From: Megamerina dolium
Lineage: Eukaryota; Arthropoda; Insecta; Diptera; Megamerinidae
Assembly (NCBI GenBank): GCA_963854835.1
Contig: OY978529.1
Location: forward strand, 50,729,026-50,793,025
Length of the DNA stretch: 64,000 nt
Direction of reading: 5' to 3'
In this document: positions 43,905 through 55,621 of the stretch, in pieces
How positions within the stretch are numbered: position 1 is the first letter of the stretch
How the letters are laid out: every line of letters starts with the position of its first letter
Made by a program: the position numbers and the translations under genes
Notes under the pieces: model-generated
Seen by the model: only the letters and a program-made list of their open reading frames with translations
Told to the model about the DNA's origin: nothing
The model's database searches: none

Positions 43905-44990
43905 CACTTTTTTTTTACGCATATGATGGTGGTTAATAATTTCTTATCATTTTGATGTAGGCGGTCGGATAAAATTCAGATCGCTTATGTAAGTTGTACG
44001 AAAGGTGTGAAAATTGTGCTGTAAACTGGAAAAGGTATAAAGAGATGAGTATGTGATGATGATGAAATGGAAAGAAATATTTTGAAGAAAAAAAAAATAA
44101 TAATAAACTCAACTTGAAGAATATACTTAACAATTATTTGCAATCATTAAATTTGCTGATGAGCCAACAAACATAATAAAAATACTCATTTAACACATTT
44201 TGTTTGTTAGTATCAAAGGATACATTTGTTCAAAAATTCAGACATTAATCACACAGTACAATACATATGGCATCACATTACTTACAGTTGCTCTCATCAT
44301 CATCATCATCATCAGCATCATCATACGGATACTTACATACAATGTACTTATTCGTGGTTCTTTACATATTTATTTATTCACTTCTTTACTTAATTACAAT
44401 TTACTGCTATTGCTGCAGCTACTGTTCGTACTGCAAGTTGTTTTTAACACGCAGCATCATTTGTTGTTTGTTGCTGAAATCGACTTTTAATTACGATTGC
44501 TCTTTGGTTTTGGTTTAATGTTGTTTGCAACTGCAAATATATACGATGCATACAAACAAACATACAAATACAATAGTATTGTGCATTGTATAAATGTTAA
44601 AGTTTTTGATTTTTGCACTCAGATTAGTAGTTTAATTGGAAAATGTAATTCTGAACGGGTTGATATGGTAGAGGGTGAGTGATGTCCGATTGTAAATAGT
44701 TAGTAAAATGTGATAGCTTCTTGTGAGATTGTCTTTTAAGGAATTTTAGAGAGATATCAAAATGATGGAAAAAATATAACTTCTCTAAATCTCAATATTA
44801 TTCTGATGTTTCATTGTTGCAAAGCTCATTATTGTTCAACGACATTTTGTTTAAATATCAGCATTACTAACAGAACTGCAACTCCCTTGCATGAGGGCGA
44901 AATATAGACAATAGTAAATTTGATTTCATATCTTTAATTGTAATCATTTTTATTTATAAGCTTTACGTATAAATAATGACCATTGAATGC
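43905..44990. other. AT-rich intergenic DNA
   Basis: No gene recognised. A TCA repeat lies at 44287-44326; the overlapping open frames at 44.2-44.5 kb come from it and from TTA-rich sequence. Confidence 0.5.
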
Positions 44991-45019
44991 ATGAGAAGAT
45001 CCGATTCCTTTCACAAGTC

Positions 45020-46515
45020 TCTATTATTACACGGTTGTGGTACTGGCGCTATATTTGCTGCAAGCACCAAAATCGTCGACCGTTTTGGATTGGCAATTGC
45101 AATTTGAGAATAAATAATCCTTGACAAAAATCAAAGGGCAGGACTTATTACTCTATTCTCGTATAGTTAAGGGGGTATTCTGGTCTAGAGCCCTACTTTT
45201 TGGGTGTTTTTCAAACTAGGATAAAAAAAAAAAATAAAAACATTTTAACTATCCATTTTTTTATATAATATTTATTGATTTTTAAAGTATATAAAAAAAA
45301 TAAAAAAAAAGTCAAAAATTCATACAATGACAGGCCGGTGAAGTGGGGGTTGCCAGTCAAACGGTGCTCCCTGGTTGACATGATTCCAACCCTTGTAGTG
45401 ATTTAAATCAAACAAATAAAAAAAATTCTCAATCAGTAAAGATGTCGCTATCTCTTGGACCTCGGCCAAAAAAAAAAATTCACAAAATGGCGTGCACTTG
45501 AAAAAAAATTTTTTTTTTACCCCTGTTTTTCGACCTTAACGAATTTTTTAAAAATACTTAGAATTAAAATTTTTCAAAGTCCAAGGTCCAGGTGATAAAA
45601 AGATGTAGAAAGAAGATTCTCACAAAATTTCAGAGGAATCGGTCAGATAGAACTTGAGATATCGTGTCAACCACCTGAACAAAAGGAGTTTTGAGAAAAA
45701 CGCGTTTGAAGTTTGAGAAAGATTCCAGTAGAATAACTCAGATAATAATATTTAATACTCACTTTGGATTAATCGGCGATCCCATATCTATATATATATA
45801 TAAAGAACTCGAGTCGGATATAAAAGAATTTCTGGAAAGAATGAATCCTCAAGTCACCCGGTAACATCTGCCGTCCATTGTGTGATCACTCCGCTCGGCC
45901 GGCTTAGATGACACGTCACAAAATCCGGTGTATCTCTCAAAATAATTTGAATTTTGAAAAATCCTTATAAGAGCATAGCCTAAGTCTAAGCTTCGAAAAT
46001 ATGTAAAAAAAATTTTTTCAATTTTCTAGACCAGAATACCCCCTTAAGCTATTAAGCGCTTCCACACAATACAAAGTCCATCTGAGTTCCGGGTCATCGC
46101 CAAATAGATGGTACTGAATTTGCAAATGAATTAATCAGAAATGCTTTGCATCTCATTACTCTGATCCGGAATCATGCATTGAGATTCAATTGTAATCCTG
46201 CCTGCTAACTCGTTGAAGATTGTGAAAAATCATATGAAACTGCTATTGGAACAGGGCCCCTGGTGTTAGGCAATCAAATGAAACACAGTTTCTAGACTTC
46301 GGTCTTTCGCGTACTCGACCTAAGACTGTGCACAAGCTACTCAGCAGTTACCAGACACCGCCTACATAATATGGATCTATCTGAAGAGACAATTTGTCAC
46401 ATTTACATGAAAGACGATGAAATGTGTCCGCCTATTCTTTGTGAATGTCCAGCTTTAGCTCACACTAGTTTCAGCAATAGATGTCACAGCTCTCATTGGG
46501 ATAGCTGACACACAT
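45020..46515 (+). pseudogene. LINE (non-LTR) RNase H and C-terminal region, split by a MITE
   Basis: The left part reads GTGAIFAASTKI and TLFSYS, resembling the start of a LINE RNase H domain up to its SDSQAA block. The frame resumes after the MITE with AIKRFHT, then VIAK / VPGHRQIDGTEFANELIRNA in a shifted frame, then LHNMDLSEETICHIYMKDDE and CPPILCECPALAHT, a C-terminal zinc-knuckle-like region. Several stops and shifts. The right part is clear; the left part is weaker but fits the join. Confidence 0.6.
45171..46043. mobile_element. TTAA-flanked MITE with 18-bp inverted repeats (piggyBac-like)
   Basis: The left end is GGGGGTATTCTGGTCTAGA and the right end is its reverse complement, flanked by TTAA at 45167-45170 and 46044-46047. 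At 873 bp with no transposase it is non-autonomous. TTAA targets are diagnostic for piggyBac-type transposases (family knowledge), though the ends are not the usual CCC start. Removing it restores LINE continuity. Confidence 0.8.
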
Positions 46516-48669
46516 TTTTTGTCGATGGGGTTATTTTAAACAAATTATCTTTTATGTCGCAATGTTTTTTTCTGAGGCAACCCCTTTCATAATAATTATT
46601 AATATTAGTAATGGACCAATGATGTCTTCAAATATCTCGTGAGGATTGTTTTAACTTCAAATACTACAATTTTGATCCCAATAAGTCCCATTGCTAAAGG
46701 CTTGGTTCAAGTTCCATTTGCTTTTCAACCCAATCAAACCCGATATTGTTCCATCTCGCGTCCATTCTAATCAATTGTCTTGGAACTTTGAAGAGAGTAC
46801 TGTAAACTTCAGTAGCTGCCAACTTATAATTTGTCCAAAAACTTAAACACATTGCTAAGTTGGAAAATTTTTGTCGGATCTCTTGTAGATTGTATGTATA
46901 AGCCAAGAACTATTATGAACATAATTTCTTAATTTTCATATGTGAAAAAAAGTAGTTAATATGACTGTTTTATTTATTGGTATTTTATAAAAAAAAAATT
47001 TTTAATTTGCCTATAACATATCTGAATGTATACATTAGTAACTATACATACATACATACAGGTACCATGAAACGATGCAGCCTATGGTTTGCTTCGTTGG
47101 ATAAACATAGAACATCTCATAACAAAAAAAATAACAGCAACAACAACAATAAATGAATTCAATTATGTGAATGCAATCTCAAAAAGCAACAACAACAACA
47201 CCACAATTTAATAATAACAATTCCTGTACACTTATCACAAAGTGAAACATATAACATCCTTAAGTACAAGAAAAGTTTCAAGTCCTTTGAGCAAATTTCA
47301 AACAAGTAACAATACAAAGCATCAAAAAATATTAACATCACTAGAAAATGAGATTACCCAGCTAACGATTTTGAAATATAAAAATATTTTTCCATCGACA
47401 AGTCCATATTTTCAACAAATTTTGAACCGAATTTGTATCATCCAAGATTATATCAATTAGATATAAAATTTTTATATAGAATCATTTAGGATTTAGGTGT
47501 TTTTTTCTCAGATAAATACTTATAACTTAATAAGTATATATATGATGGAAATAAATTTTAATTTTAATATCTAATATTTATAGTATATTTCGAAATATGA
47601 AGGCTTCATTATATTCTTGCATGGTATGTAGTTTAGTGTTCTAATTTTTATTCTATTTTATATTTTATTATATTTATGCTGGCAACTTGCAAACATCAGC
47701 TGTTTCGAACATCAGTTGTCACAAAATCAGCTGCTTCGAACATCAGCTGTCATGGACATTATATGTCAAAACGTATACCACTACTTTCGTTCTCAAACTT
47801 CTTTTTTCCGTTTCTACAGGCGACCAACACCAACACGTTGCGACTTACAAGAATCGAATACCATCCATCAAATTTAGTCATAATATTTAATAATTGTCAC
47901 ATTGTCATTCACACACCAAAGTGTAAATAATTCGGGTAATTTTTGGAGCATCAAAAACGTTTATAGTTATGCGAATTTTTCGGCATTTATTTGTCTATAA
48001 AATATTGTACGTAGATTTTCTGAAGCCCTGATGCAACCCAATTAAATTTTAGAGATTTTAATTCTAGTACTTCACCGATCTTTTTCCAAAGTTCTAAATT
48101 TATGGGATTTCATCTAAATATTTTACAAAAATTTCTACTAGCGCTTTATGTTCTTGAAAAAAAAAAAAATTAAATCATATTGTCATATTTACAATTACTC
48201 CTTTTTTGTGGGCAATTTGTATATTACATTTACAATACAATGAGATTACAAACTAAATTCAACTATGGATAATTCTAATTTTGCACTTTTTATTACAATT
48301 TACCTAAATTCAGGATTATTTTCTTTTTAGTCAGCGTTGGATAGAGAAAATATTTATTATAATAGACTTGTAGTTATATTATACATACATAAGAGTGGAT
48401 GATGAAATTTAAAATTAAAAATGAATTCGCTTTTAACCTTTAACATACAATTTTTATTTTTTATTTTTTTTTTTTTTGGGTAATTGTTGCAATAATAATG
48501 AATCATCCAATATATAAAAAATATGTAAAGTAATTGGAATTATAATTCAGGTTTTTTTCAATTAAATTGCATGATTATATTTGAGATGCAGTCCTTACAA
48601 GAAAATTAAATTGTAATGCCTTTAAAAATTACAAATTCTAAATCGTACTTTTGTATACTTTTTCAGCTG

Positions 48670-48700
<31 letters not shown>

Positions 48701-50130
48701 TCCTCTCAAACACTAGCTAAAAATATTAGTTGTTGCATTCTTTATGAAATTAATAGCTAACCTCATAATATTTGCATAATTATAACACGTTTATGATGTT
48801 TGAAAACTTTGATATTATATGGTTTTTGAAAATATGTAATATTACAGCTTATGCTTTTATTTTCTTCTTTTGCTTATGCTTAACCACAACAACAACAACA
48901 ACTATAACAACGTCGATTGCTACTTGTACTTGCTTATATAGTTACATGTAAGTTTTATAGCACTTGTACTTATAATATTACTAAATATATACCATATACG
49001 AGTATAGCAGCAATCATACTCATGCGCATGCATGTAGCATACATATAATAACTACGTATACCACTTAAGTAAAATATGCCTTTTTAGACACCATTTGAAG
49101 TTTACGGCTCTGTCTGTACTTAGATTATTATTCTGGTTATTAGTAACTACATATAATGATGTTGTTGTTGCTGCTATTCTTGTTTATGGTTTCATACCTC
49201 AACTTTAGTTGAATTGTTTACTCTCATCTCAAAGTTCTCAACCCTTTTGATGGTGTTGTTGTTGTTTGTGGTGTTTAATTGTATGCCGGCACAAAGTATG
49301 TAATATAAATATTGTACATGAGTAACGAAATTAATGAGAAAGGTATGTATATGTATATGTATACATTTTAGACTTTACCAATAAATAGTTAGTTCAATGG
49401 AAATTAGTATGTTGTTCATTGTGAACACTGGAATAATGATTATACAGTTAAAAAATGCAAAAGAAAAAATATTTTAAAATTTGGTTAACAACTTGTTTGC
49501 AACTTATATTTAACACCTTCATTCGTTTGGAGTTTCTTCACCATAGAGCTTCCTGCTACTATACACTGTGTCACCAGAAGGTATGTAATACTTACAGCAT
49601 ATCAAAAGTGCCTTAGTAGTAATGTGTAATTATGTTTATAAGCTTTAGTAATCGTATTTTTAAAATTCATTGTTTTTGAAACTTCGCCTACTATCATCGT
49701 CTTATCATCGGTCCATATGCTAAACCCAACAGGTCATATGCTAAAGTCGAATCGTTGTATCGAACGAAAGAATCAAATTTATTTTTAAATAATTAATAAC
49801 GAAGCAATTGCAGCGACTGGTCAATGCAACAGCGTGAAGCAATATCACTGTTGATATTTCCTATAAATGTTATAACTACCTAGTCAAGTCATTAATATTG
49901 GTACACAAGTAAACGCATTCATTAAGAATGCAATATTAGGCACATTCATTTCATGCGATTTGACAGTTGACATTTATGCTTCATTGCCACAAAATCGTAT
50001 TGTTGTAGTTGGCCTATTAAAATGCACTATAGTAATGGTAATGATAGTACGGATTAGGCTAAGGCCTTTTGTGCACTGTAACCAACCTGATATATTGTGC
50101 ACCCCTTTATACTTAGGTATTTAGTATATT
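46516..50130. other. AT-rich intergenic DNA with E-box cluster and TC microsatellite
   Basis: No gene supported over 3.6 kb. At 47697-47749 four CAGCTG-type boxes (one CAGTTG) occur at 15-16 bp steps. A TC run lies at 48669-48693. The minus frame at 46694-46906 and the plus frames at 47.2-47.9 kb have no family resemblance. Confidence 0.45.
48669..48693. repeat. TC microsatellite
   Basis: About twelve CT units. Confidence 0.9.
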
Positions 50131-50136
50131 TAATAT

Positions 50137-50891
50137 ATGGGAAAAGGCGATATGTTTCGGACGTTGCGACCGCTTGTAATCACTCGCAATTTTGTGTATA
50201 GTTCTGTGAAGTTGTTTGAGGATATTGGTGGAGTACGACATCGCCAAAGATCTGGCCCTCTGCGCACTGTGAGAATTCCGAAAGCGATCAAAGCTGTGAA
50301 GAAACGAATCGACCAAAATCCGCTGTGAAAACAGAAAATCTTGTCGTGGCAAATGCAAATTTCGCAAAAATTCCATGTCCATGAAGATTTGGGATTCAGC
50401 GCGAACAAGTGACACACTGGACACCTACTCACGGCCGCATTGGAGGCAAAACGCAAGCGAAAATCAAAAGAGTTACGCAGCCGGTACGCTCAAATTCTGT
50501 TTATTGACGAGAAAATCTTCACTGTAGAAGAATCGTTTAATAAACATAACGATCGTATGTATGCTCGGTCATCCAGAGAAGCATCCCAACTCCTCCTGAG
50601 GATCAAAAGAGGCCTGTGTTCCAGTTCATAAGGCAAAACGACTCAACTGTGGCTAAAAAACACAACATTCTGGATTTCATATCAAAGGATGATTGGCCAG
50701 CTGGTAGTCTAGAACTCAACCCGTTGGATTATAATTTGTGGTCCGTATTAGAGGGCATGGCTTACTCTACTCGACACACAAATATTGAGTTGTTGAAGCG
50801 AGCTCTTGTCCTTACAGTGGACAATTTCCCCATGCATGAAGTTCGTCTCGCGATCGATGAGTGGCCAGATCGTCTCAAGTCGTGCTTGTAA
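50137..50891 (+). pseudogene. DD37D (maT-like) transposase remnant
   Basis: Three pieces in shifting frames. The N-terminal part is 50137-50328, then 50440-50610 with LFIDEKIFTVEESFNKHNDR (first Asp), then 50616-50891 with DWPAGSLELNPLDYNLWSVL (third Asp) and a C-terminus ending DEWPDRLKSCL. The middle, including most of the second Asp block, is deleted; RQND may be its remnant. In intact relatives the spacing is DD37D, the maT group (family knowledge). Terminal repeats were not identified. Confidence 0.7.
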
Positions 50892-51826
50892 GTTGATCTA
50901 AGATTTGTAGCCATTGAATAACACAATAAAAAGAAAAACAAAAGTTTTGAAAAATATTAATTCGTTTTCATTTGGCGTCGATGCTTCTGTGTATCAATAT
51001 TTATGACTTGACTAGGTAAAGGAGAAGAATTCAATTGGGAATAATTGCAGACATGTTTACTATTAAATATTATTGCATTTAAGTAAGCATAAAATACAAA
51101 TACAAATCTATAACAAAAACATAGTGAGAAGAATGGAAAATAAAATAAAATAAAAATGGAAAATAAATTTATCAAGTTTAATGTGTTCTTTCGATTTATC
51201 ATTGAAACAACTTCAATTCATTAGAATGACTAGGAGTGTAGAGAAATCAAATATAATTAATTAAATATTCCCACAAGAATATATGTAGTAGGATACTTAC
51301 GTATGCAAACATTTGTATGAATAGTAAATGCATATTACCCAGCAAACCATATTAACAAAGGATATTTCAAATGGCAGAAATCTGAATTCATATGTGATAA
51401 TTTACTTTCAAAAACCCGATTACTTTTGAATTATAAATTAATGTTAAATATCTTTATATAAGAGTGATATCATATAGTGCTTCCAAAATACACGTAACGT
51501 AACCAGATGACTGAGGTTCACAATTGATAATATATTCTTAGGTAATCGACATGATATGGTCACATTTATTTTTGCTTGGTTTTGTTTTCATTCACATTTG
51601 ATCATGCATAATTATTGGCATTCAATCATTGCCAACACTACGTTGAATAATAAAGGAATTTCAATTCGACATTTATATCCAATTGCTTAGACCAAAACTG
51701 CAGTTTCATAAATTACAAAATTTTACTTCATCAACGTTTGCTGTGAAAAATAGAAACTAATAAGAATATATGTGAGATATAGCGAAATTTGTTGAAAGCA
51801 AAAAAAAAAAGATCAAGTTCACTACA
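50892..51826. other. Upstream region of ionotropic receptor gene 1
   Basis: AT-rich with no gene. It presumably contains the receptor promoter and enhancers; no strong TATA/initiator pair was assigned. Confidence 0.4.
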
Positions 51827-53774
51827 ATGTTTGTCTTAAAGATGGCAATAATTCTTCAATTTATAATCCATCATACTACGGAAGCTTTAAATACCACAAC
51901 AAGTCTCGATTATCTACAAGTTATAAATGACAAATTCAAAATTTCTACAAATCTCTACATCTACAATAAGAATGATGCGTGTATCAGCGATTACTTTCTA
52001 TCAAATGTGCCTGTGTTGTTGGTAAATGATGAAGTTACATTTAGAATGATCTACACATTTGATAAAAATTTTGTGACAATCATTTTTATCAATGAAAATT
52101 CCAGCGTGAAACAATTTGATCTACTAAATCCATTGTTAAAACGATTGCATGAAGTAAAAGTGTTAGTCATCGTAATGAAAGAAATCGATGAAAAACTTAC
52201 AGAATTGATGAACATATTTCAATGGTTTTGGTCACAAGGTTATACACGTGTGATGGCGCTATATCAAATTAAATCATCGCCACATGCAGAGCTCGCTAGC
52301 TTTTGTCCATTCCCCACGTTTCAGCTCCGACGCATCCACTCAGTGAGTGATTATTTCATGCATGTGCTACCATCCGACTTTCAGGGACATCCAATACGGA
52401 CTCCCTTAGGTTATGATCCACCTCAAGTCTTTTATTATCGCAATCGTCATGGTGAACGCGTCCAAGCTGGCATGTACTATAAACCATTCACATTTTTTAT
52501 ACAAAAGTATAATGCTACAATAGAGGAGGTAATTTTGCCACTACCTTATCCAGATGTTATGGTGTTTAAAGATGCTATGGAGGCCGTAGCAGCAAACAAA
52601 GTCGATATATCGGCACACTGTTATTTCATGGACAAGGACAATTGGCTGACTTCATATCCCAATAATCCGTCGCAACAATTTCTGGAAGTTCCTCATGCCA
52701 GACCACGTCCAATATATTTTTATTTAAATGCACCATTTCAGCTAAATACATGGCTTTTTGTTGGATTCTATGCATTGGGAATGACATTAATACATTATGT
52801 TGGCATTTACTTGAGTGCGGGTATTAAACATTTGAAAGAGCCCAGTACCAAATGTGATCAACCTGAGTTCAAAACTGTCTCCATAACATCGAGTAAAAGT
52901 GAAGCGCACAATATCATCAGCATGGGCACAACTGAAATTCGGATGACTTGGAAACAAAAATGTCTACATGTTTTCTCTGAGTTAGTTTTGGCATTTCTTG
53001 ATGTACTCAGCATATTACTATACAGTTCCAATACTCGGCGTGTATTCCTGCAACAGCAAAATCTACAATTAATGCTAATGTATATTCTGCAAATAACCTG
53101 CGGATTCTTTCTGTCCATGTTCTACAACAGTTTACTCACAAGCTTTCTGAGTACACAAATCTATGAACCACAATTGAATACGATCGACGATGTTATTGCA
53201 TCTGATTATCAAATTGAAATACTCAAATATGAATTGCCCTACTTTCCGGATGATCCTAAATTGCGTGCAAAAATTATCTATGTGGATGATGCAACTTTAC
53301 ACTTAAATGCTCAGGAATTAAATGCATCCGCTATACGAACGACAGCATCATGGAAATATGAATTTTATGCTCATAAGCAAATTTATCTACGTACGCCCAG
53401 AGTTAAAATTATCAAATCTGGTACGATTTGTTTAACCGTTTTTATAATTCATATTTTTATTGAAATATTACATTTCAGAGGTTTTCTGGCATATCATGGG
53501 TGGTTTTGTTATGCCATTAACATCACCATATCACGAATTTATATCGACTTTAATAATTCATGCTCAAGAGTCGGGTATATTGCAGCACGCCTTTGCGAGT
53601 ACAACATACGATGGCATTGCGGCTGGTATTTTAAAACCCTTTAAAGATGATAATGATGATAATAATGACCTCAAAGTATTGCAATTAGAATATTTTCAAT
53701 GGGCGTGGTTCTTATTAGCTTTCAGTTTTATTACGAGCTTATTAGTGTTTCTATTGGAAATGTTTTCCAAATAA
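51827..53774 (+). CDS. Divergent ionotropic receptor 1 (two exons, 629 aa)
   Basis: Exons 51827-53420 and 53479-53774, with a 58-bp phase-1 intron (GTACGA...TTTCAG); the joined codon is Glu532. Predicted layout: signal peptide (1-20), N-terminal half with S1 (about 200-300, including HCYFMDKDNWLTSYP), M1 (about 308-330), pore loop (about 385-403), M3 (about 414-443, with YNSLLTSFLS in place of the gating motif), S2 (445-600), M4 (about 604-627) and an almost absent cytoplasmic tail. This is the architecture of insect IRs, which form ligand-gated cation channels in chemosensory dendrites, usually with a co-receptor. The sequence is typical of the fast-evolving 'divergent' IRs expressed in taste organs in Drosophila. 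The exact orthologue was not assigned. First of three tandem copies. Confidence 0.9.
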
Positions 53775-54553
53775 GTTCACATTTAGGTTAGTGTCATAAT
53801 ATTATAAAAACTTAGTAAGTACCGTTGTTGGGCTTAAAAATATATTGTTGTATTTCTCTGCAAAAGGCAGTAGGAGTAACAGTATCAGAGAGCGTTTTAA
53901 AATATCTGAGTGAAAATGGTTGATTTACAAAAACCCTGTGATTTGGTAAAATTACAAAATTTTAACCATATCACCAGCTTTGATATAATTTCAAATTAAA
54001 TTACTATTAAAAATAGTAATTTGGGTAAGTTTTTTTCCACATTCCAAAAAAGTTGTCTCACTTGTTGAAAAAAAAAGTGTATATCACACTGTGAAGCAGG
54101 AATTTTTGATCTTTATCTGCAAAGGCTTATTGGAAAGAGGGAGTGACCCAGAGTACTGTGTTGAAGACCTTTCTTTTTTTACGGAAGAGGTGGGTTAGGA
54201 GCTATTTATCTCGAAAACATGAGGCTTAGGGTAGTTTTGTTGTTCACGGACCTATACTATTTTTTCCCGGGGAACATATTTCTAGAACATTATTTCGCGT
54301 TTTTCTTATTATTAAAATATAAAATCGCAATATTTGTTTGCATATTTCACCATCTTCATTCCGATATTTACTAAAAAACCGTTTGGCAGTTTTTTACTCG
54401 AGATATTACCCAAACAGTAAAATAACCATCGAAAAAAAAATTTGAAAAATATATCTCGAAAACCCATCCAAACCAAAAATGTTCTATTGTAGTGTTAAAA
54501 TTCATTAAAAAATTTTTTGGTATAAAGAAGTATTTTTGGGCATCAGTTAGATT
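53775..54553. other. Spacer between receptor genes 1 and 2, proximal part
   Basis: No gene. The 54.15-54.50 kb part has repetitive-looking TATCTCGAAAAC and CTCGAGATATTACCC motifs and may be an old transposon. Confidence 0.35.
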
Positions 54554-54554
54554 C

Positions 54555-55000
54555 TGTTGTTGTTGTTGTAACAGATAACGATTTCGAAATCACGGATATT
54601 CATGTAAATCAGATTGGGTGTTGTTGTTCCCGTCGTCCCAGCTCCAGAAAGACGGCAGCGTCAGGGGGGTGCGTTAACAGTGCAGAGGGGGGCAAACTGG
54701 GAAGCCTTCTGGGGCAGGCGAAAAGATGACGGGTGTCGTGCGGACTCTGTTGGCACTGCGGGCATCTCTCTGGAATTGTATCAGCCAACCTGTGCATGTA
54801 GCAGTTCAGATAGACGCTTCATCCAGACCTTAGCTGCGCCAAATTGGATCGAGCGGATCTAGGGAGTTGTTGTTCGCAGTCTGCTATCAGCGGTGGGTGA
54901 CCCCCAAGCACGATGTTATGAGCATGGCCTTCGATGGCCGCCTCCACCGCACGTTGATGCGGTGAATTCAGAGCCGCCCTATTATAATAGTAAAACCGCA
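54555..55000 (-). pseudogene. Jockey-type LINE 3' fragment
   Basis: On the minus strand RAALNSPHQRAVEAAIEGHA, LPRSARSNLAQLRSG and, after a shift, MHRLADTIPERCPQCQQSPH then DTRHLFACP match the C-terminal end of jockey-clade LINE polyproteins, with the CPxC...H..C knuckle. The fragment ends in CAACAACAACAACAG (54555-54568 complement), a typical simple-repeat 3' end. It is notably more GC-rich than the surroundings. 5'-truncated and broken. Confidence 0.7.
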
Positions 55001-55621
55001 TCAGTTAGTAAAACTAAATGGTTGCTTGTTTGTTAATCTTTAAATCAATCTTTTTTTCTTTATTAATCTGTCCATATTTTTAAAGGTTAACAACTTTTTC
55101 ATAAACTATAGATATGTATTTTTTCAAAAGTAAATATATGACTCAATCAACAAAGATATATTAAATATTCTCATATGAAATTGTGGATGTGTCCAATAAA
55201 TACCAACCAAGCCATTAACCCTTCAAGGCTAACATATGTAAAATGTACACACTGCTTCCATATCAATTGTGCGTATTATCATTTTATATTAACTGTCTAG
55301 GGTTAAATGCTATCGAAACACAATAATCGATTAACTCCTCATTTATCAAAGCCAAAAAAGAGAATCCCGTATAGAGAACAAGTTTAACATGAGTTCTTTC
55401 AATTGAACAAATATAATTAAGTACATAGATAGGGGAATAAAATGAATATTAAGTAAATTAGATACAAGAAAAATAAACCATATGGCAAAGTTCAGGGTAA
55501 TAGAGCCAAAATAAGAAACTAGTACACTAAAAATCATACTCAACATTTTAGTTAATCAACTTTTGCCGTAGAAATCAAAAACACCTAATTTGGAAATTTG
55601 TTCAAAAAGCAATAATATAGA
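55001..55621. promoter_or_regulatory. Upstream region of receptor gene 2, with a segment duplicated after gene 3
   Basis: TTAACCCTT (55215-55223) faces AGGGTTAA (55299-55306). TAGGGTTAAATGCTAT, a CATTTRTCAAAGC block and an ATAAAATGAATA...TTAGATA block all recur in the same order at 60559-60780, downstream of receptor gene 3. It probably includes the receptor 2 promoter; the start site is not clear. Confidence 0.45.

Noticed and set aside
44200..44518. Two overlapping ORFs of 83-96 codons
   Set aside because: They arise from a TCA microsatellite and TTA-rich DNA.
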